Assembly (NCBI RefSeq): GCF_002938435.1
Contig: NZ_POQT01000007.1
Location: 1-64,000 of the forward strand
Length of the DNA: 64,000 bases
Direction of reading: 5' to 3'
From: Blastococcus saxobsidens
GTDB taxonomy: Bacteria; Actinomycetota; Actinomycetes; Mycobacteriales; Geodermatophilaceae
This document shows, one piece after another, positions 1 through 8,531 of this stretch. Made by a program: the position numbers and the translations under genes. The notes under the pieces were generated by a model. The model saw nothing but the letters and a program-made list of their open reading frames with translations. It was not told the origin of the DNA and ran no database searches. Numbering within the stretch: position 1 is the stretch's first letter; each line of letters begins with the position of its first letter.

Positions 1-814
1 CCACCTCGGCGGCCGTGGCCTCGGCGCGGGCCGTCGCCGCCGTCAGCCGCCCGGCCGCCGCGGCGCGGACCTGGTCCACCCAGGGCAGCACGCGGGCGCC
101 CGGCGCGGCGCCGACCAGCTCCGGGGCCAGCTCCTCCGGCATGTCGACGTCGGCGATCTGCGCCACCCGCGCCAGCAGGGTGCTCAGCTGCGCCCGGTGC
201 GCCGCGGTCAGCTCCCGTGCCGCGCTGCGCTCCTCGGCCAGCCACTCCTCGGCCCGCGCGAAGCGGTCGACGTCGAACAGCGTGCGCAGCAGCTCGGCCC
301 GGTACTCCGGCTCGGCGCGCAGGAACCGCGCGAAGTCCCCCTGCGGCAGCAGCACCACCTGGCAGAACTGGTGGACGTCGAGCCCCACGCGCGTGCGCAG
401 GTGCTCCGAGCCCTCGTCGATCCGGGTGCTGACGGGCTCCCAGCCGCCGTCGGTGAGCCGGGAGACCAGGAGCTTGGCCTGCTCGGTCGCCCAGCCCTCC
501 CCGCGCTTCTTCGGTCGCTGCTGCTCCGGCCGCCGGACCACCCGCAGCCGCTCCTCGCCCAGGGTCAGCTCGCAGGTGACCTCGGTGCGGGTGGCGGCGT
601 CGGCGTGGTCGCTGCGCAGGCGCTTCTCCTCGCCCCGCGCGCCGGGCACCCGGCCGTAGAGGGCGAACACCACGGCGTCCAGCAGCGTGGTCTTGCCCGC
701 ACCCGTGGGACCCCACAGCAGGAAGAGACCGTCGCGGCCTATCTCGTCCAGGTCCACCTCGACGGTGCCGGCGAACGGGCCGAAGGCGGTGACCGACAAC
801 CGGTGCAGCCTCAT
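1..814 (-). CDS. sbcC: Exonuclease subunit SbcC, N-terminal part (runs off the window)
   Basis: ATPase subunit of the SbcCD (Mre11-Rad50-like) nuclease, which opens hairpins and trims DNA ends. Only about the first 271 residues lie in the window. They show the Rad50-type N-terminal ATPase half: a Walker A motif GPTGAGKT at residues 35-42 and a Q-loop region (QVVLLPQGDFARF) near 145, then the start of a charged, alanine-rich stretch that should become the coiled coil. The ATG overlaps the sbcD stop as ATGA, so the two subunits are translationally coupled. The zinc hook and C-terminal ATPase half lie outside the window. Family assignment is firm. Confidence 0.93.
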   Translation of the reverse strand, partial: MRLHRLSVTAFGPFAGTVEVDLDEIGRDGLFLLWGPTGAGKTTLLDAVVFALYGRVPGARGEEKRLRSDHADAATRTEVTCELTLGEERLRVVRRPEQQRPKKRGEGWATEQAKLLVSRLTDGGWEPVSTRIDEGSEHLRTRVGLDVHQFCQVVLLPQGDFARFLRAEPEYRAELLRTLFDVDRFARAEEWLAEERSAARELTAAHRAQLSTLLARVAQIADVDMPEELAPELVGAAPGARVLPWVDQVRAAAAGRLTAATARAEATAAEV

Positions 815-1959
815 CGGGCCGCCTCCGCGCGGTCCACGGCGCCGAGGGCCCGGGCGAGCAGCTCCCGCTCCGCCGGGCTGGCCGGCACGCCGCGGACGTG
901 GCTCACGAACTCGCCGGCCACGTCGAGGGCGCTGCGGCCGCGCATCCGCTCCTGGTAGCTGCCGCTCTCCGCAACCTCGGCCGACCCCGTCCAGTCCAGG
1001 TGCACGCAGTGCGGGAAGCGGGCCTGCAGCCGGCGCATCGGGTCGGCCGGACGGGCCGGGTCGGTGAGGCGGGCGGAGACGAAGTGCTCCTCCGCGGCCG
1101 CGTGGGCCGGATCGGCGAGCAGCTCCTCCAGGGAACCGGTGAGCACCGACAGCGGCCGCGGCGTGGGCAGCGGGAGCGCCCGGACGTCGGCCAGCCCTGC
1201 GGCGTCGAGGTCGACCAGCCACGCCTGCTTCTGCTGGCCGGCCTCGCCGAAGGAGTAGGCCAGCGGGGAGCCGCTGTAGCGCAGCCGCGGCGACAGCGTC
1301 TGCGGGCGGTGCAGGTGTCCCAGCGCCACGTAGTCCACGCCGTGGAAGACGCCGGCCGGCACGAGGTCGACCCCGCCGACGCAGATGTCGCGCTCGCTGT
1401 CGCTGGGCTGCCCGCCGCCGACGAAGGCGTGCGCGAGCACGACCGACCGGACGCCCGGGCGCAGGAAGAGGTCGGCGCGGATCCGGTCCATCGCCTCGCC
1501 CAGCACCGCCTCGTGGCTGCGCGCCTCGGGCACGCCCAGCTCGTGGCGGGCGACCTCCGGCTCCAGGTAGGGGATGCCGTAGACGGCCACCTCGCCGTGC
1601 TCGTCGGCCAGCAGCACCGGCTCGTCGAGGCCGGCGGTGGCCGCGCGCACGTGCAGCCCGGCGGCGCTGAGCAGGCCGGAGAAGGTGCCCAGGCGGCGTG
1701 CCGAGTCGTGGTTGCCGGGAGTGAGGACCACGCGGGCACCGGTGGCGAGCAGCCGGCCGACGACGCGGTCGAGCACACCGGTCGCGTCCGCCGACGGGAC
1801 GGCCCGGTCGTAGACGTCTCCGGCCACGACCACGACGTCGACCCGTTCCCGGGTGACGACGGCGGCCAGGCCCCCGAGGACCGCCTCCTGCTCGGCGAGC
1901 AGGTCGGTGCCGTGCAGCGTCCGGCCGATGTGCCAGTCGGACGTGTGCAGGAGCCGCAT
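811..1959 (-). CDS. sbcD: Exonuclease subunit SbcD (Mre11-like phosphoesterase)
   Basis: Metal-dependent nuclease subunit that works with SbcC in DNA repair. The 382-residue protein opens with a calcineurin-type phosphoesterase signature: D8-x-H10 (HTSDWHIG), GD at 47-48 and GNHD at 82-85, with later metal-binding histidines in the HAF and GHLH segments. Length suits the family. It is the first gene of a two-gene operon with sbcC (ATGA overlap). The ATG lies 8 nt after a TACCTT hexamer on the same strand, so the message may be leaderless. Confidence 0.95.
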   Translation of the reverse strand: MRLLHTSDWHIGRTLHGTDLLAEQEAVLGGLAAVVTRERVDVVVVAGDVYDRAVPSADATGVLDRVVGRLLATGARVVLTPGNHDSARRLGTFSGLLSAAGLHVRAATAGLDEPVLLADEHGEVAVYGIPYLEPEVARHELGVPEARSHEAVLGEAMDRIRADLFLRPGVRSVVLAHAFVGGGQPSDSERDICVGGVDLVPAGVFHGVDYVALGHLHRPQTLSPRLRYSGSPLAYSFGEAGQQKQAWLVDLDAAGLADVRALPLPTPRPLSVLTGSLEELLADPAHAAAEEHFVSARLTDPARPADPMRRLQARFPHCVHLDWTGSAEVAESGSYQERMRGRSALDVAGEFVSHVRGVPASPAERELLARALGAVDRAEAAR

Positions 1960-1967
1960 GAGGCCGA

Positions 1968-1973
1968 AAGGTA
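1968..1973 (-). promoter_or_regulatory. Candidate -10 box of sbcDC
   Basis: TACCTT on the minus strand, 8 nt before the sbcD ATG. It fits the TANNNT-N6-8-start arrangement of actinobacterial leaderless transcripts. No separate ribosome-binding site is evident. Confidence 0.4.
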
Positions 1974-2040
1974 GGGAGGGGGTACGACAGAACCGGTCAG
2001 GCGCGCCGTGACGGACCCGTCACATCCGGATACGTCCTGC

Positions 2041-2613
2041 TCAGAGGACGGCGGTGGACCGCCAGCCGCCGTCGGACGGCCAGTCGTCGTCGCGCAGGTA
2101 CCCGGCGCTCTCCTGCGCCCGCCGGTCGGCGTCCTCCTCGATCATGTGGTTGAGCAGCTGCTGGACCCCGTCGCTGTCGGGGATCCGCCGCAAGACCGTC
2201 GGGCCGCTGTCGCCGGCGGTCTCGATGGTCAGCGTGCCGGAGCTGACGATCCGCGCCCAGAGCGTCTGCGTGTAGGAGACGTCGGTGATCCGGGACAGCC
2301 CCAGGTCGCGGCCCCGGCGGGCCAGGACGCCTTCCCGGAACAGCAGCCGGTGGGTGGTGACGACGTAGTGCGTCGTCCGCCAGCGCAGCAGCGGGACGGC
2401 GACGAAGACCAGCAGGAGCAGGAGCGCCAGCGCGACGATCGCCAGCCGGACCATGCCCTGCTGCCGGCCGGCCGGGACGAGCGCCGCCCCGAACGAGGCA
2501 CCGCCCACCAGCAGCAGGAAGAACACCACCGGCCAGAAGATCGTCAGCCAGTGCGGGTGGAGGTGGCGCACCACCTCTTCGTCGTCGGCGAGCAGCCTGT
2601 CCGGGTACGGCAC
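2041..2613 (-). CDS. Membrane protein with bacterial PH-like (DUF304/YdbS) domain
   Basis: Small membrane protein of 190 residues with two transmembrane helices near 22-46 and 54-78, followed by a bPH_2/DUF304-type domain at about 82-155 (VVTTHRLLFREGVL...DVSYTQTLWARI). A protein of this type sits beside birA in mycobacteria (Rv3278c by recall), and birA is again the neighbour here. Molecular function is unknown. The GTG start is directly preceded by GGGGAG. Both birA and this gene run leftward with 63 bp between them, so they may be co-transcribed. Confidence 0.85.
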   Translation of the reverse strand: MPYPDRLLADDEEVVRHLHPHWLTIFWPVVFFLLLVGGASFGAALVPAGRQQGMVRLAIVALALLLLLVFVAVPLLRWRTTHYVVTTHRLLFREGVLARRGRDLGLSRITDVSYTQTLWARIVSSGTLTIETAGDSGPTVLRRIPDSDGVQQLLNHMIEEDADRRAQESAGYLRDDDWPSDGGWRSTAVL

Positions 2614-2676
2614 CTCCCCAGGATGCCTGGCGATCCGGCCCCGATCCGGCGACCGACGCCGTCGGCGTGTCAGGCG

Positions 2677-3504
2677 TCAGGCCGGGCGGACGTGCCGGAC
2701 GTCGCCGCTGGCCAGCTCGACGGTGCCCTCCGGGGTGTCGACGACGAGGCGGCCGTCCCAGTCCACGGCCCGGGCCGTCCCGGCCAGCGTGGAACCGTCC
2801 GGCATCGTCACCTGCACCGCGCTGCCAACCGTCGAGGACCACGCCAGGTAGTCACGCGCCAGCCCGGACAGCACCGGGTCCCCCAGCGCCTCCACCCAGC
2901 CGCGGTAGCGACGCTCGACCGCCCGCAGGAACGCCAGCAGCACCGGTGCCCGGTCCACGGTGGCGCCGGTGACCCCCGACAGCGACGTGCCGGTGTCGGG
3001 CAGCTCGTCCGCCGTCGTCGAGACGTTGAGCCCCACCCCGACGACGACGGCGTCGCCGGAGGCCTCGGCGAGGATCCCGGCGAGCTTGCGGCCGTCGCGG
3101 GCCAGCAGGTCGTTGGGCCACTTCACCGAGGCCAGCACCCCGGTGACCTCGCCGACGGCCTCGGCCAGGGCCACACCGGTCAGCAGCGGGAGCCAGCCGC
3201 GTCGGGCGGCCGGCACGTCGGGCCGCAGCAGGAAGGAGACGGTCAGCCCGGCCCGCGGCGGGGAGGTCCAGACGCGGTCCAGCCGGCCCCGCCCGGTGAC
3301 CTGGTGCTCGGCCACCAGCACCGAGCCCTCCGCGGCGCCGTCCACCGCGGCGGCGGTGAGGGCGGCGTTCGTCGAGCCGACCTCCTGGACCACCTCGAGC
3401 GAGCGCCACAGCGCGCTGTCCCGGGTGAGGGCGGACTGCAGCGCGGCGGCGTCGAGCGCGGGGCGGTCGAGGTCCGACCAGCGGGAGGAGTTGTCGTCGG
3501 GCAC
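2677..3504 (-). CDS. birA: Biotin--[acetyl-CoA-carboxylase] ligase
   Basis: Activates biotin to biotinyl-AMP and transfers it to the carrier lysine of biotin enzymes. The client is probably the AccA-type protein encoded at 9548-11311 (AMKM lysine 549). Counting from the upstream GTG at 3513, the motifs are EVGSTN 44-49, the biotin/ATP loop GRGRLDR 74-80, KWPNDLL 131-137 and GVGLNV 159-164, then a small C-terminal domain. There is no N-terminal helix-turn-helix, so it is a monofunctional ligase, not a BirA repressor. I chose the GTG at 3504 because a TAGCGT hexamer lies 7 nt before it and overlaps the alternative GTG at 3513. Confidence 0.93.
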   Translation of the reverse strand: MPDDNSSRWSDLDRPALDAAALQSALTRDSALWRSLEVVQEVGSTNAALTAAAVDGAAEGSVLVAEHQVTGRGRLDRVWTSPPRAGLTVSFLLRPDVPAARRGWLPLLTGVALAEAVGEVTGVLASVKWPNDLLARDGRKLAGILAEASGDAVVVGVGLNVSTTADELPDTGTSLSGVTGATVDRAPVLLAFLRAVERRYRGWVEALGDPVLSGLARDYLAWSSTVGSAVQVTMPDGSTLAGTARAVDWDGRLVVDTPEGTVELASGDVRHVRPA

Positions 3505-3511
3505 GGGGGCC

Positions 3512-3517
3512 ACGCTA
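3512..3517 (-). promoter_or_regulatory. Candidate -10 box of birA
   Basis: TAGCGT on the minus strand, 7 nt before the GTG at 3504. The same hexamer stands 6 nt before deoD and add in this window, which suggests leaderless transcription. Confidence 0.45.
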
Positions 3518-3525
3518 GCCAGCGC

Positions 3526-4281
3526 TCAGAACGGCAGCCGCCGGAAGACCGCGCGCGGGGTGTGCCGCAGGCCGCTCATCACCCAGCGCATGGCCCCGGG
3601 CACCCAGACCGTGTGCCGGCCGCCGCGGACACCGGCGACGATCGCCTCGGCCACCGCCTCGGGCGTGGTGGAGAGGGGCACGTCGGGCAGCCCCTCGGTC
3701 ATCTTCGAGCGCACGAACCCGGGCCGCACGACGAGCACCGACACCCCGGTCCCGGCCAGCGAGTCGCCGAGGCCGGAGAAGAATCCGTCCATGCCGGCCT
3801 TGGTCGACCCGTAGACGTAGTTGGACCGGCGCACCCGCTCACCGGCCACCGAGGAGAGCGCGACGATCACGCCGTGGCCCTGCGTCCGCATGCGGACGGC
3901 CAGCTCGGTGCCGACCGCGACGGCGGCCACGTAGTTGACCTGCGCCAGGTGGGCCGCCGCCGCGCTGTCGGTGCGCAGCCGGTCGGCCTCGCCCAGCTGA
4001 CCGAAGGCGACCACCGCGACGTCGATGTCGCCGCCGGCCGTCGCGGCGGTCAGCATCCGCGCCGGGGACGCCGGGTCGTCGGCGTCGAAGTCGACGACCT
4101 CCACCTGCCCGCCGGCCGCCCGCAGCTCCTCGGCCACGGTCACGCGGCGCGGCGTCTCCCGGGCCGCGACGACGATGCGCAGCGGACGGTCGACGAGGTA
4201 GCGGCGGGCCGTGGCCACGGCGATGTCGGACGTGCCGCCGACGAGCAGCAGCGAGCCGACCGAACCGAGCGCGTCGATCAC
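3526..4281 (-). CDS. dprE2: Decaprenylphospho-beta-D-erythro-pentofuranosid-2-ulose 2-reductase DprE2
   Basis: Short-chain dehydrogenase that completes the 2'-epimerisation of decaprenylphosphoryl-ribose to decaprenylphosphoryl-arabinose, the donor for wall arabinan. The 251-residue protein has a nucleotide-binding GGTSDIA segment at 15-21, a serine at 143-144, and the catalytic YxxxK pair Tyr157/Lys161 (YVYGSTK). Identification rests mainly on the gene upstream: its GTG overlaps the dprE1 stop (GTGA), the usual dprE1-dprE2 coupling. Taken alone the sequence could only be called an SDR. Confidence 0.9.
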   Translation of the reverse strand: MIDALGSVGSLLLVGGTSDIAVATARRYLVDRPLRIVVAARETPRRVTVAEELRAAGGQVEVVDFDADDPASPARMLTAATAGGDIDVAVVAFGQLGEADRLRTDSAAAAHLAQVNYVAAVAVGTELAVRMRTQGHGVIVALSSVAGERVRRSNYVYGSTKAGMDGFFSGLGDSLAGTGVSVLVVRPGFVRSKMTEGLPDVPLSTTPEAVAEAIVAGVRGGRHTVWVPGAMRWVMSGLRHTPRAVFRRLPF

Positions 4282-5642
4282 AGGGCGAGCCTCCTGGCCA
4301 GGTCCGAGGTGAACATGCCCGTGGGGTCCACGCGGCGGCGCACGTCCCGGAACGACTCGAGACGGGGGTACATGCGCTCGAACACCTCGGGCCGGACGCG
4401 GGGGTCCTTGGCGAGGTACACCCGGCCGCCGGCGCCCACCACGAGCTCGTCGAGCTCGTCGAGCAGCGCGGCCAGCCCGCGGACGACCGGGATGTCCAGG
4501 GCGAGCGTCCAGCCGGGCGCCGGGAAGGACAGCAGGCCGGGGTTGGCCGCCCCGAACCGCTTGAGGACGGCGAGGAACGAGGCGTGCCCGGAGCGGCTGA
4601 TCCGCTCCAGCGCCCGGCGCATCGTCTCCTCCGCCCCGAACGGGACGACGAACTGGTACTGCACGAAACCGCGCGGGCCGTACACCCGGTTCCAGTTCCC
4701 CACGCCGTCGAGCGGGTGGAAGAAGGCACCGATGCCCTGCAGCTGGTCCCGTCTGCGCCGCGGCGACCTCCGGTACCAGAGCTCGTTGAACGCGGCGACC
4801 GTCGCCGGGTTCAGCAGCCCCGGCGGGAACAGGTCGGGCGCGGACAGCGTGATCGAGCCGGCATAGCGCAGCGGGTCGGCCTGCTGCCTCGCCGACAGCT
4901 CGTCGCGGCGGGCGAACCGCCCGCGGGTCAGGACCGAGCGCCCCATGCGGGCGCCCCGGGCCACGCAGTCGATCCAGGCCACCGAGTAGTCGTAGCGGTG
5001 GTCGGTGCTCTCCAGCAGCGCCATGAGCGAGTCGAGGTCGGGCGTGCGGTCGGTGTCGACGACGAGCCGGGACGACTCGATGCGGGTCATCCGGACGCGG
5101 GCCCGCAGGATCACGCCGGTCAGGCCCATGCCGCCGGCGGTGGCCCAGAAGAGCTCGGGATCGGCGCCGGGCCCGATCCGGCGGACCTCGCCGTCGGCCG
5201 TCAGCAGGTCCAGGTGTGCCACGTGCTCGCAGAAGGTGCCGGCGACGTGGTGGTTCTTGCCGTGGATGTCGGCCGCGATCGCCCCGCCCACGGTGACGTA
5301 CCGGGTTCCCGGGGTCACCGGGACGAAGAGCCCCATCGGCACGAAGAGATCCATCAGGCGGTCCAGGGAGATCCCGGCCTCCACCTCGACCTCGCCGCCG
5401 GCCAGGTCGACGTCGAGCAGCCGGTCGGCGCCGGTCATGTCCAGGACGTGCCCGCCGGCGTTCTGGGCGGCGTCGTTGTAGCTGCGCGCCAGCCCGCGGG
5501 CCAGCACCCCTCGCGGGGAGACCGCCCGAAGCGCCGCAGCGACGTCGTCGGCACCGCGGACGGGCACGACGGTCGCAGGCGTGGGGGCGGTCCGCCCCCA
5601 GCCGGTCAGGGGCACCGCCGTGCGCGGGCCGGCGTCAGCCAC
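4278..5642 (-). CDS. dprE1: Decaprenylphosphoryl-beta-D-ribose oxidase DprE1
   Basis: FAD enzyme that oxidises the 2'-hydroxyl of decaprenylphosphoryl-ribose; DprE2 then reduces the keto form. The 454 residues contain a PCMH-type FAD domain (about 18-195, with HGKNHH at 127-132 carrying the usual flavin-linking histidine region) and a C-terminal ALO-like domain. The stretch LSFPAPGWTLALDIPV (371-386) aligns by eye with the M. tuberculosis segment holding Cys387, the benzothiazinone target; here the position is Ala381. The active-site AKDPR lysine (Lys412) is kept. GTG start; it overlaps the ubiA 3' end by 8 nt and is coupled to dprE2. Confidence 0.93.
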   Translation of the reverse strand: MADAGPRTAVPLTGWGRTAPTPATVVPVRGADDVAAALRAVSPRGVLARGLARSYNDAAQNAGGHVLDMTGADRLLDVDLAGGEVEVEAGISLDRLMDLFVPMGLFVPVTPGTRYVTVGGAIAADIHGKNHHVAGTFCEHVAHLDLLTADGEVRRIGPGADPELFWATAGGMGLTGVILRARVRMTRIESSRLVVDTDRTPDLDSLMALLESTDHRYDYSVAWIDCVARGARMGRSVLTRGRFARRDELSARQQADPLRYAGSITLSAPDLFPPGLLNPATVAAFNELWYRRSPRRRRDQLQGIGAFFHPLDGVGNWNRVYGPRGFVQYQFVVPFGAEETMRRALERISRSGHASFLAVLKRFGAANPGLLSFPAPGWTLALDIPVVRGLAALLDELDELVVGAGGRVYLAKDPRVRPEVFERMYPRLESFRDVRRRVDPTGMFTSDLARRLAL

Positions 5643-6606
5643 CGAAGACTCCCGCCCCGACGGTCGCGGCCCACGCCAGCCCGAGGAGGAGCAGGGTGCG
5701 GTCCCGGAAGACGATCTCCTCCGGTGCGCCGGCGGTGCCCTTGTCCACGTCGACGGCGTAGCGCAGCACGCCGAGCACGAACGGGGCGATGGACAGCGCC
5801 GCCCACGGGATGCCGGGGCGGGTCTCGCCCATCTCGAACGCCCAGAGGCTGTACGCGGTGCAGGCCACCCCCGCCGACAGCCCCCACACGAAGCGCAGGT
5901 AGCTGGCCGAGTACTCCTGCAGGGTGCGGCGGGTCTGCGCGGCGTCCCCGACCAGGACCAGTTCCGAGTACCGCTTGCCCGCCACGATGAACAGCGAGCC
6001 GAACGAGGCCACGAGCAGGAACCACTGGGACAGCGGCAGCCCGGCGGCGACGCCGCCGGCCACCGCGCGCAGCAGGAAGCCGGAGGCGACGACGGCGAGG
6101 TCGAGCACGGCCTGGTTCTTCAGGCCCAGGCAGTACGCCACCTGCACCACGACGTAGGTGGCCAGCACCCAGGCCAGCGCCGGCCGGGTCAGGAGGAAGG
6201 CGCCGATCAGGGCGGCACCGGCCAGGACGACCGCGGTGACCACCGCGACCGGCCGCGGCACGAGCCCGGAGACGATCGGCCGCAGCCGCTTGCGCGGGTG
6301 CCGGCGGTCCTCCTCGACGTCGATCACGTCGTTGACCAGGTAGACGGCGCCCGACACCAGGCAGAACAGCACGAACGCCAGCAGCGTCGGCCCGAGGACG
6401 TCGAGATCGGCGATCCGGCCCGCCGCGAGGGGCGCGGCCAGGACCAGCGCGTTCTTCACCCACTGCCGTGGCCGCACCGCGCGCACCAGGCCCCACGCGA
6501 CTGAGCCGTGGAGCCCGGCCGGACGACCGGTGCCGGGCTCGCCGGCGGGGGCGGGCACCTCACCGGCGTACCGGGCCGGCGGGACAGGCGCTGCCGCGTC
6601 GGTCAT
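5635..6606 (-). CDS. ubiA: Decaprenyl-phosphate phosphoribosyltransferase (UbiA family)
   Basis: Integral membrane prenyltransferase expected to move phosphoribose from PRPP onto decaprenyl phosphate, the first committed step to decaprenylphosphoryl-arabinose. From the ATG at 6606 it is 323 residues, with the polyprenyl/metal motif NDVIDVEED at 92-100, a second conserved loop (GKRYSEL) and about eight hydrophobic helices after a proline/alanine-rich N-terminus. The start has an AGAGGG ribosome-binding site; an open frame extends 162 nt further upstream without a comparable site. It is the first gene of the ubiA-dprE1-dprE2 operon. In mycobacteria ubiA is near but not fused into this unit. Confidence 0.9.
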   Translation of the reverse strand: MTDAAAPVPPARYAGEVPAPAGEPGTGRPAGLHGSVAWGLVRAVRPRQWVKNALVLAAPLAAGRIADLDVLGPTLLAFVLFCLVSGAVYLVNDVIDVEEDRRHPRKRLRPIVSGLVPRPVAVVTAVVLAGAALIGAFLLTRPALAWVLATYVVVQVAYCLGLKNQAVLDLAVVASGFLLRAVAGGVAAGLPLSQWFLLVASFGSLFIVAGKRYSELVLVGDAAQTRRTLQEYSASYLRFVWGLSAGVACTAYSLWAFEMGETRPGIPWAALSIAPFVLGVLRYAVDVDKGTAGAPEEIVFRDRTLLLLGLAWAATVGAGVFGG

Positions 6607-6773
6607 CGTCTGCCCTCTCGGTCGCATCGGTGGAACCTGCGGGCGGACACCGCCGACCGCGACGCGGGACTCGGGCGCCCGGATGGATAGTGCCCTGCCT
6701 GTCGGGCGGCCGACAGCCGACGTCCCCCCGCGGAGGTGGAGGCCGCGGATCGCCCGGACGGCAGACACCGGGA

Positions 6774-6796
6774 CACCGGCAGGAAGGGCGCCGGTG
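6774..6796. promoter_or_regulatory. Inverted repeat in the ubiA/accD divergent region
   Basis: Perfect 7-bp arms CACCGGC / GCCGGTG separated by 9 nt. It lies just upstream of the candidate accD promoter, so it could be an operator. Nothing else is recognisable in the 296-bp intergenic region apart from this and the second repeat at 6813-6848. Confidence 0.35.
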
Positions 6797-6803
6797 ACTC
6801 CCC

Positions 6804-6809
6804 TACGCT
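6804..6809 (+). promoter_or_regulatory. Candidate -10 box of the accD operon
   Basis: TACGCT fits TANNNT and would place the transcription start near 6816, inside the left arm of the 6813-6848 inverted repeat. No convincing -35 element is visible. Confidence 0.3.
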
Positions 6810-6812
6810 ACG

Positions 6813-6848
6813 TACCCCGTGGCCCGGGTACCGCTCGGTCACGGGGTA
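6813..6848. promoter_or_regulatory. Inverted repeat upstream of accD (operator or 5'-UTR hairpin)
   Basis: Perfect 9-bp arms TACCCCGTG and CACGGGGTA with an 18-bp spacer, ending 54 bp before the accD start. It overlaps or directly follows the predicted transcription start, so it could be a repressor site or a leader hairpin. Fatty-acid or propionate regulators (FasR- or PccD-like) control acc genes in relatives; linking one to this site is speculation. Confidence 0.45.
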
Positions 6849-6902
6849 GACAGCAGTGCCGCTGCGGCGGCCGACGAGCGCCAGCGAGGAGACCGAGTAC
6901 GC

Positions 6903-8531
6903 GTGAGTGCCGCCGAACTGCAGGGCGCCGGGGAGCACGTCCCCGACGACGTCGACATCCACACGACCGCCGGCAAGCTGGCCGACTTCGAGCGGCGGGT
7001 CCAGGAGGCCGTGCACGCGGGCTCGGAGCGGGCCGTGGAGAAGCAGCACGCCGCGGGGAAGATGACCGCGCGCGAACGGATCGAGGCGCTGCTGGACCCG
7101 GGCTCGTTCACCGAGTTCGACGAGTTCGCCCGCCACCGCTCGACGAACTTCGGGATGGCCGACAAGCGCCCCTTCGGCGACGGCGTCGTCACCGGGTACG
7201 GCACCGTCGACGGCCGGCCGGTGGCGATCTTCTCCCAGGACGTCACCGTCTTCGGCGGCAGCCTCGGCGAGGTCTACGGCGAGAAGATCGTCAAGGTCCA
7301 GGACTTCGCGATCACGAACGGCTGCCCCCTCGTCGGCATCAACGAAGGCGGCGGCGCCCGGATCCAGGAGGGCGTGGTCTCCCTCGGCCTGTACGGCGAG
7401 ATCTTCCAGCGCAACGTGCACGCCTCCGGCGTCATCCCGCAGATCTCCCTGGTCATGGGCCCGGCCGCCGGCGGGCACGTCTACTCCCCCGCCCTCACCG
7501 ACTTCATCGTCATGGTCGACAAGACCAGCCAGATGTTCATCACCGGCCCCGACGTCGTGAAGACCGTGACCGGTGAGGACGTGACGCTCGAGGAGCTCGG
7601 CGGCGCCCGCACGCACAACACCAGGTCCGGGGTGGCGCACTACCTGGCCGAGGACGAGAACGACGCCCTGGACTACGTCAAGGCGCTGCTGTCCTACCTG
7701 CCGAGCAACAACCTCGACCCGCTGCCGGCCGTCGAGATGGCGCCGGTCGAGACCGTCCTGCCGGACGCGCTGACCGAGGAGGACCTCGAGCTCGACACCT
7801 TCGTCCCCGACTCGGCGAACACCCCCTACGACATGCACACCGTTCTCGAGCACGTGCTCGACGACGGCGAGTTCCTCGAGGTGCAGCCGCTGTTCGCGCC
7901 GAACATCCTCGTCGGGTTCGGCCGGGTCGAGGGCCGCCCGGTCGGCGTCGTGGCCAACCAGCCCACCCAGTTCGCCGGCACCCTGGACATCGACGCCAGC
8001 GAGAAGGCCGCGCGCTTCGTGCGCACCTGCGACGCCTTCAACATCCCGGTGCTGACCTTCGTCGACGTCCCGGGCTTCCTGCCCGGCACCTCGCAGGAGT
8101 GGGAGGGCATCATCCGGCGCGGGGCCAAGCTGATCTACGCCTACGCGGAGGCGACGGTCCCCAAGGTCACCGTCATCACCCGCAAGGCCTACGGCGGCGC
8201 CTACGACGTCATGGGCTCCAAGCACCTCGGCGCCGACGTCAACCTCGCGTGGCCGACGGCGCAGATCGCCGTCGTCGGTGCGCAGGGCGCGGTGGGGATC
8301 CTGTACCGCAAGGAGCTCGCCGCGGCCGAGGACCCGGAGTCCCGCCGCGCGGAGCTGATCGCAGAGTACGAGGACACCCTCGCCAACCCCTACATCGCCG
8401 CCGACCGCGGGTACGTGGACGCGGTGATCCCGCCGTCGCACACCCGCGTGCAGGTGACCAAGGCGCTGCGCGTGCTGGCCAACAAGCGGCAGGCCCTGCC
8501 GCCGAAGAAGCACGGGAACATCCCGCTATGA
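6903..8531 (+). CDS. accD5: Acyl-CoA (propionyl-CoA) carboxylase beta subunit, carboxyltransferase
   Basis: Transfers the carboxyl group from biotin to acyl-CoA, most likely propionyl-CoA, to give methylmalonyl-CoA. The 542 residues hold both crotonase-like halves with the oxyanion-hole loops: GGGARIQEG in the N half and the [18 protein letters not shown] segment in the C half. The GTG at 6903 was chosen because GAGGAGA lies about 10 nt upstream; the open frame runs further upstream without one. The stop overlaps the epsilon subunit start (ATGA). The AccD5 label comes from synteny with accE, maf, accA and birA; substrate choice cannot be proven from sequence. Confidence 0.92.
   Translation: MSAAELQGAGEHVPDDVDIHTTAGKLADFERRVQEAVHAGSERAVEKQHAAGKMTARERIEALLDPGSFTEFDEFARHRSTNFGMADKRPFGDGVVTGYGTVDGRPVAIFSQDVTVFGGSLGEVYGEKIVKVQDFAITNGCPLVGINEGGGARIQEGVVSLGLYGEIFQRNVHASGVIPQISLVMGPAAGGHVYSPALTDFIVMVDKTSQMFITGPDVVKTVTGEDVTLEELGGARTHNTRSGVAHYLAEDENDALDYVKALLSYLPSNNLDPLPAVEMAPVETVLPDALTEEDLELDTFVPDSANTPYDMHTVLEHVLDDGEFLEVQPLFAPNILVGFGRVEGRPVGVVANQPTQFAGTLDIDASEKAARFVRTCDAFNIPVLTFVDVPGFLPGTSQEWEGIIRRGAKLIYAYAEATVPKVTVITRKAYGGAYDVMGSKHLGADVNLAWPTAQIAVVGAQGAVGILYRKELAAAEDPESRRAELIAEYEDTLANPYIAADRGYVDAVIPPSHTRVQVTKALRVLANKRQALPPKKHGNIPL

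Noticed and set aside
2008-4866. A 952-codon plus-strand open frame over the birA-dprE region
   Set aside because: It is antisense to four well-supported genes and has no recognisable domain; a composition artefact.
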